NCBI GenBank assembly: GCA_050746125.1 | Contig: JBOGKX010000028.1 | Location: 1 to 10,750, forward strand | Reading direction: 5' to 3' | Source: JAJPKR01 sp050746125 | Lineage (GTDB): Bacteria > Acidobacteriota > Terriglobia > Terriglobales > SCQP01 | DNA length: 10,750 nucleotides | Shown here: in pieces, positions 6,923 through 10,750 of the stretch | Position numbering within the stretch: position 1 is the stretch's first letter | Layout of the letters: every line of letters begins with the position of its first letter | Notes under the pieces: generated by a model | What the model was told of the DNA's origin: nothing | Databases searched by the model: none | What the model saw: only the letters and a program-made list of their open reading frames with translations | Made by a program: the position numbers and the translations under genes

Positions 6923-8419
6923 CTAGTCCGCGCCCGCCGCTTCGGCCGGCGCGAAAAAGGGCGCCAGTTGCGCGGCGCGCGGCGGAGCGGTGAGCAGGCT
7001 GATGCCGATCAGGGCCGCGACCGAGAGCATCACCGCGGGATAGACCGCGTCCACGTTTTGCGTATAGCTGATCGCCGCCCGCCAGCTCTCCGTCCGCGGC
7101 AGCCAGGCGGCCAGCTTCGGAAACACGTTCCATGCCACCGTCACCAAGGTGCCCAGTGCCACCGACGCAACTGCCGCCGCCTTCGTGGCCCGCTTCCAGA
7201 AAAACGCCGCCATCACCACCGGCGTGATCGCCGCGCTATAAACCGTGTAGGCGTACAGCATCACCGCCAGAATGGATTGCTGGAACGTCTGCGCGAAGGC
7301 CAGGATTCCCAGCACGATCACCACCCCGCGCGAGACGGCGATCTGCCGCCGTTGGCTGGCCCGCGGGTTGATGAAGCGCGTATAGACATCGTGGATGATG
7401 TTCGTGGCCGGCGAAAACAAATAGTTGTTGCCGGTCGAGATCACCTTTGCGAAGATCGCCCCCATCAGCACCGCGCCCATCAGCTCCGGCAGTCCGTGCC
7501 GGGCCGCGTACGGGACGATCTCGCGCGGGAAAAAGCCCGCCATCGGGTGGCCGATCGCCAGCTCCCGCTCCCGCACCAGCGCCGAGCCGATCACCGCGAT
7601 CAGCACGATGATCGTCTCGAGAATGGTCGTGCCGATCACCCAGCCGATCACCGAGCGGCGCGCATCGCGGGCGCTCTTGGCCGAGAAAAACTTTTGGTAC
7701 ATGCTCTGGTTGCCGAGCATGAGCAGAAAGACCGGCAGAAAATACGCCAGTGCCTTCCAAATCGATAGCGGACCGAGAAAGGTGAAGTGATCGGCCGGCA
7801 GCACCGCGCGCACGTGCGCCCAGCCGCCGGCATGCGCCAGCAAGAGCGGCACCGCCGCGATCAAGATGATGGTGACGAGAATGCCGATCACCAGGTCCAC
7901 GTACGCGATCGAGCTCATCCCCGCCAGCGCCGTGAAGACGATCACGAAGGCCGCGATCAACGCCGTGCCCCAGAGCGGGCTGATGCCGGTCGAAAGCGCC
8001 AAGATGTCGCCGCCGCCCTTGAACTGGTAGGACGTGATGGCGGTATAGGCGAGAATGATCGCCACCATCCCCAGCACCCGCACCGCCACGCCGTAGCGAG
8101 TCTCGAGCAGGTCGGGCACGGTGAACTGGGCGAAGACGCGTGCCCGCGGCGCCACGAAGAAGATCACGATCAGCGCCACCCATCCGCCCGCCGGCTGCCA
8201 CAGACTGGCCAGGCCGTTATGGAAGGCGTTCTCGGCGCCGGCAAACAGGCTTCCCGCGCCGATCCAGCTCGACAGCAGCGTGAAAATCAGCACCGCGGCC
8301 GAGAGCGACCGGCCTGCCACCAAAAAATCGGCGCCGGTCTTGACCGTGCGCAGCCGCGACAGGCTCACCAGCAGCAGCGCCGCAACGATGGCGATCAGGA
8401 TGAGAACGTAGTCGTTCAT
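6923..8419 (-). CDS. Sodium:solute symporter family (SSS) transporter
   Basis: A 498-residue inner-membrane protein made almost entirely of hydrophobic segments, consistent with the roughly 13-helix LeuT-like fold of SSS carriers, which import a solute with Na+. Visible family features are the first-helix region SSWIGAGSLFAGAENAF starting at 50, YQFKGGGD at 131-138, GNQSMYQKFFSAKSARDARR starting at 236, and a helix-8 region around VISTGNNYLFSPATN at 326-340. There, Ser328-Thr329 match the Na+ (Na2) site serine/threonine of PutP and vSGLT. The ATG at 8419 was chosen because it starts the first membrane helix. The frame continues to 8641 only as antisense of the neighbour. This ATG overlaps the yggS stop as ATGA (8416-8419) and has no SD of its own, so the gene is probably translated by coupling. 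The substrate cannot be predicted; amino acid, sugar and pantothenate carriers all belong to the family. Confidence 0.92.
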   Translation of the reverse strand: MNDYVLILIAIVAALLLVSLSRLRTVKTGADFLVAGRSLSAAVLIFTLLSSWIGAGSLFAGAENAFHNGLASLWQPAGGWVALIVIFFVAPRARVFAQFTVPDLLETRYGVAVRVLGMVAIILAYTAITSYQFKGGGDILALSTGISPLWGTALIAAFVIVFTALAGMSSIAYVDLVIGILVTIILIAAVPLLLAHAGGWAHVRAVLPADHFTFLGPLSIWKALAYFLPVFLLMLGNQSMYQKFFSAKSARDARRSVIGWVIGTTILETIIVLIAVIGSALVRERELAIGHPMAGFFPREIVPYAARHGLPELMGAVLMGAIFAKVISTGNNYLFSPATNIIHDVYTRFINPRASQRRQIAVSRGVVIVLGILAFAQTFQQSILAVMLYAYTVYSAAITPVVMAAFFWKRATKAAAVASVALGTLVTVAWNVFPKLAAWLPRTESWRAAISYTQNVDAVYPAVMLSVAALIGISLLTAPPRAAQLAPFFAPAEAAGAD

Positions 8420-9105
8420 GCCCGTGGCGGGCGCAGGCCGAACAGCGCCGAGCCGACTCGGATCACCGTCGCGCCTTCCTCGATCGCCACCTCGTAGTCT
8501 TGCGACATGCCCATCGAGAGCTCCCAGCGGCCGGCGGCGTAGCCCCTCATTTTCTCCCAGATCGCCCGCAGCGCCGCGAAGTGCCGCCGGTTGGCCTCCG
8601 GATCGGCGGCGGCGGGCGGAATCGCCATCAGCCCGGTCCACTGCAAATGCGCCGCCCCGGCCACCGCCTCCGCCAGTGCCGGCAGTTCGGCGGCGGCGAT
8701 GCCCGATTTTTGCGGCTCGGCGGCCAGGTTGACCTCGATCATCACCGGCAGTTGGCGCCCGTCGGCGGCGGCCAGGCGCTCCAGTCGCGCGGCCAGCACC
8801 AAGCTGTCGAGCGAGTCAACCGCGTCGGCCGCCGCCACCGCGCGCGCCGCTTTGTTGCTTTGCAAATGCCCGATCAAGTGCCACTCCAAACCCCCCGCGG
8901 CTAAGGCAGCGCGCTTCGCCTCGAGTTCCTGTACGCGGTTTTCGCCGAAAAGAGTGAGGCCGGCCGCGATCGCCTCTTCGATTCGCGCCGGCGGCACCGT
9001 CTTGGTCACCGCCAGCAGGCGCACTGTCTCGGCCGCGCGCCCGGCCCGGTGGCAAGCCGCGGCCATCCGTTCCCGCACCTCGGCTAAGTTCGCCGCAAAC
9101 GACAT
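8416..9105 (-). CDS. yggS: YggS/PROSC-family pyridoxal phosphate-binding protein (PLPBP)
   Basis: A 229-residue single-domain TIM-barrel protein of the alanine racemase N-terminal type. It binds pyridoxal 5'-phosphate and helps keep B6 and amino-acid/keto-acid pools balanced, with no established catalytic activity. The PLP lysine is Lys35 in LLAVTKTV. Family motifs follow in order: LFGENRVQE at 52-60, WHLIGHLQSNK at 75-85, VDSLDS at 96-101, MIEVNLAAEPQKSG from 122, LMAIPP at 159-164, LSMGMSQDYEVAI at 196-208 and IRVGSALFG at 215-223. Length is usual for the family. The start at 9105 has GGAG only 2 bp upstream, a poor spacing, but the next methionine is too far inside. The 3' end overlaps the symporter start by 4 bp. 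In many bacteria yggS sits beside proC or cell-division genes; neither is seen here. Confidence 0.94.
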   Translation of the reverse strand: MSFAANLAEVRERMAAACHRAGRAAETVRLLAVTKTVPPARIEEAIAAGLTLFGENRVQELEAKRAALAAGGLEWHLIGHLQSNKAARAVAAADAVDSLDSLVLAARLERLAAADGRQLPVMIEVNLAAEPQKSGIAAAELPALAEAVAGAAHLQWTGLMAIPPAAADPEANRRHFAALRAIWEKMRGYAAGRWELSMGMSQDYEVAIEEGATVIRVGSALFGLRPPRA

Positions 9106-9166
9106 GGCTCCAGCCTACTCGCTCCGCTGCCCCGCGTGCGCCCCCGCGCGCCTATGCTTTAGGGAA
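9106..9166. promoter_or_regulatory. Divergent intergenic region between yggS and the DUF488 gene
   Basis: A 61-bp gap between two outward-facing genes, so both promoters should be here or in the flanking coding sequence. On the plus strand TATGCT (9153-9158) looks like a -10 box and ends 8 bp before the DUF488 ATG. No matching -35 is visible in the GC-rich sequence upstream. The role is inferred from orientation. Confidence 0.4.
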
Positions 9167-9709
9167 ATGGCAGCGCCGATCTTCACCATCGGCCACTCGA
9201 CGCGGCCTATCGCGGAATTCATCGCCATGCTCGAAGCGCATGGCATTGGCCGCGTGGTGGACGTGCGCACCGTGCCACGTTCCGCGCACAATCCGCAATT
9301 CGAAGGCGACGCCCTGGCGGCCTCTCTGCGCCGGGCGCGCATCGCCTACCGCCACCTGCACGCTTTGGGCGGCTTGCGTCACGCCCGCCGCGACTCCCCC
9401 AATGGCGCCTGGCGCAACGCCTCGTTTCGCGGCTTCGCCGACTACATGCAGACGCCACGGTTCGCAGCCGGCCTTGCGGAGCTCCTGGCGCTTGCCGCCA
9501 AACCCAAGCGCAAGAGCGCGCCCTGCACCGCGATCCTGTGCGCCGAGGCCGTGCCGTGGCGCTGCCATCGCTCCCTGATCGCCGACGCGCTGCTGGCGCG
9601 CGGCATTGCAGTGCGCCACATCATGACGGCCAAGTCCGCGCCGCCCGCCCGGCTCACGCCCTTCGCCCGCGTTGTCCGCCGCCGCGTCACTTATCCGCCG
9701 CCGGCTTGA
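9167..9709 (+). CDS. DUF488 family protein
   Basis: A 180-residue protein with the features of the DUF488 family, whose biochemical function is not established. The N-terminus reads FTIGHSTRP (6-14), then VVDVRTVPRSAHNPQF at 30-45 and LGGLR at 67-71. A cysteine pair follows in LCAEAVPWRCHR at 124-135, with Cys125, Cys133 and His134. The order and spacing match the family, and the conserved Arg, Cys and His residues would suit a catalytic or metal/nucleic-acid role, which is not proven. The ATG at 9167 follows AGGGA at 9161-9165 with only a 1-bp spacer; no other start is available in frame nearby, so the gene may be leaderless or weakly translated. Its 3' end overlaps the convergent hydrolase gene by 19 bp. 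The C-terminal 25 residues are basic and proline-rich. Confidence 0.9.
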   Translation: MAAPIFTIGHSTRPIAEFIAMLEAHGIGRVVDVRTVPRSAHNPQFEGDALAASLRRARIAYRHLHALGGLRHARRDSPNGAWRNASFRGFADYMQTPRFAAGLAELLALAAKPKRKSAPCTAILCAEAVPWRCHRSLIADALLARGIAVRHIMTAKSAPPARLTPFARVVRRRVTYPPPA

Positions 9710-10750
9710 GCCGACGCCGCGATCACCGCGCGGACCGCCTCCGTCACCGCGTCCGGCCGGTCCAGCGGGATCCAGTGACCGCAACCGGCGATGATTTCAT
9801 GCCGTCCGCGCGCCGAAAGCGCCGCCGCCCGCTCCTGTTCGGCCACCCGTGCCGGCGTCGGATCGCAGGCGGTGAGCGCCACCACCGGCGCCGCCAGCGG
9901 CTGCGAGCGTTGCCGCTCCCGCTCCGCCACTTCCGCCGCCAGCGCCGGCAAGACTTCGATCTGGCTGGCGAGCGTCGCGTAATACTTGGGCTGAATCCAG
10001 AGCGCCGCCAGCGGCTTTCGCGCCTCGGCCGGTAGGTTGTGGACCGGCGTGAGCAAACCGCGATCGGAGCGGCCCAGAATCCCCAGCGTCACCGCCGAGA
10101 CCACGCCCCGCGCCGCCCGCACATTAAGATCGTGCTCCGGATTGCGCCCCGGCGGTCGCCGCCCCGCGCCTAGCGTCGCCAGCCACGCCACCCCGCGCGC
10201 GATTCCTAGCCGCGCCGCCCAGACGCCGCGCCGGCACAGATGCCGGCCCACGCGCAGCCGCAACCGGTCGTGCGGCTCCGGCGCGATCCATTGCTCCGGC
10301 GCCGCGGCGTCCACCAGCACCAGCCCCGCCATCTCTTCCGGAAATTCCGCCGCAAACGCCCTCGCCAGCAAACCGCCGTAGGAGTGGCCCACCAGAACGT
10401 AAGGTGGTGGCGCACCCAGCGCTCGCAATAGAGCGCGCAACTCGGTCACCACGCGCGCGCCTGTTCGCGGCATCGGTCCGGCTTCGCTCCAGCCCATGCC
10501 CGCGCGGTCATAGGCGATCGTCGGCGCGAATTGCGCCACCTCCCGCTGCACCAGCGTCCAGCCCAGCGACGACGCGCCCAGCGCCGCCTCGAAGATCACC
10601 CACGGCGCGGGCTCTGCCCCCGCCCGAGGCGCCGTGATCACCGCGTGCAGCCGGTGTCCGCCTTTGTCGCGGGGCAGCCGTATCATCCGTCCGGCCGGCG
10701 GAAAACGCCGGCGGTCGCGCCGCGCGCCGGCGGCCTGCGCGGCCGCGCCC
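9691..10750 (-). CDS. Alpha/beta hydrolase, 5' end beyond the window
   Basis: An alpha/beta-hydrolase-fold protein, probably an esterase or lipase-like enzyme of unknown substrate. Numbered from the ATG at 10686 (331 residues), the nucleophile elbow is GHSYGG at 100-105 with Ser102, the oxyanion/early region is FEAALGASSLGW at 32-43, YDRAGMGWS is at 59-67, and the catalytic histidine is His304 in GCGHWIPLD. The catalytic acid is not certain. The frame has no stop from 10686 to the window edge. The codons just upstream (10687-10704) read FPPAGR and are preceded by an arginine-rich stretch. In many members of this family a 'FPPPGR' motif lies before the first strand and after an N-terminal membrane helix. 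I therefore infer that the true start is outside the window and that 10686 is an internal methionine. The stop TAA lies within the end of the DUF488 gene. Confidence 0.85.
   Translation of the reverse strand, partial: GAAAQAAGARRDRRRFPPAGRMIRLPRDKGGHRLHAVITAPRAGAEPAPWVIFEAALGASSLGWTLVQREVAQFAPTIAYDRAGMGWSEAGPMPRTGARVVTELRALLRALGAPPPYVLVGHSYGGLLARAFAAEFPEEMAGLVLVDAAAPEQWIAPEPHDRLRLRVGRHLCRRGVWAARLGIARGVAWLATLGAGRRPPGRNPEHDLNVRAARGVVSAVTLGILGRSDRGLLTPVHNLPAEARKPLAALWIQPKYYATLASQIEVLPALAAEVAERERQRSQPLAAPVVALTACDPTPARVAEQERAAALSARGRHEIIAGCGHWIPLDRPDAVTEAVRAVIAASAQAGGG

Noticed and set aside
6872..8497. Plus-strand open frames opposite the symporter (6872-7768 and 7787-8497)
   Set aside because: They are rich in Arg/His/Gln/Asp with no motif, and are shadows of the hydrophobic symporter coding strand.
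8420..8641. N-terminal extension of the symporter to 8641
   Set aside because: It reads charged, low-complexity antisense-like sequence within yggS, whereas the membrane protein begins naturally at 8419.
1..10750. Mobile elements, CRISPR arrays, tRNAs, prophage or defence systems
   Set aside because: I found no direct or inverted repeats flanking genes, no transposase or integrase motifs and no regular repeat-spacer pattern. Composition looks even throughout.

Overview
This is a high-GC bacterial chromosome segment carrying ordinary, tightly packed metabolic genes. I see no phage, transposon, CRISPR, tRNA or rRNA signal. The base composition and the mix of genes (a FadN/FadA/FadE-type beta-oxidation operon, a YggS gene overlapping a sodium:solute symporter, a DUF488 gene) would suit an Acidobacteriota-like organism. 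That assignment is an inference, because no phylogenetic marker is present.

Layout. Positions 1-66 hold the last codons of a plus-strand gene, most likely trpD. Converging on it is a minus-strand patatin-like phospholipase (77-943). A 73-bp divergent intergenic region (944-1016) separates that gene from a plus-strand operon. The operon is fadN (1017-3416, fused 3-hydroxyacyl-CoA dehydrogenase/enoyl-CoA hydratase), fadA (3425-4600, thiolase), fadE (4613-6394, acyl-CoA dehydrogenase) and, two bases later, a small P-loop kinase (6397-6915) resembling the polynucleotide kinase domain of bacterial Pnkp. Seven bases further on, a minus-strand pair converges on it: a YggS/PLPBP gene (8416-9105) whose stop codon overlaps the start of a sodium:solute symporter (6923-8419). 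Across a 61-bp divergent gap lies a plus-strand DUF488 gene (9167-9709). Its end overlaps by 19 bp the end of a minus-strand alpha/beta hydrolase (9691 to the window edge), whose true start is probably beyond position 10750.

How the genes work together. FadE, FadN and FadA supply the whole beta-oxidation spiral: acyl-CoA dehydrogenation, hydration plus second dehydrogenation, and thiolysis. The order and sizes match the fadNAE operon of Bacillus subtilis. The divergent patatin could release fatty acids from lipids, but a functional link is only suggested by position. No acyl-CoA ligase, electron-transfer flavoprotein or FadR-type regulator lies in the window.

The least expected element is the stand-alone Pnkp-like kinase joined to the fatty acid operon. 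I found no clear evidence of an undescribed multi-gene system.
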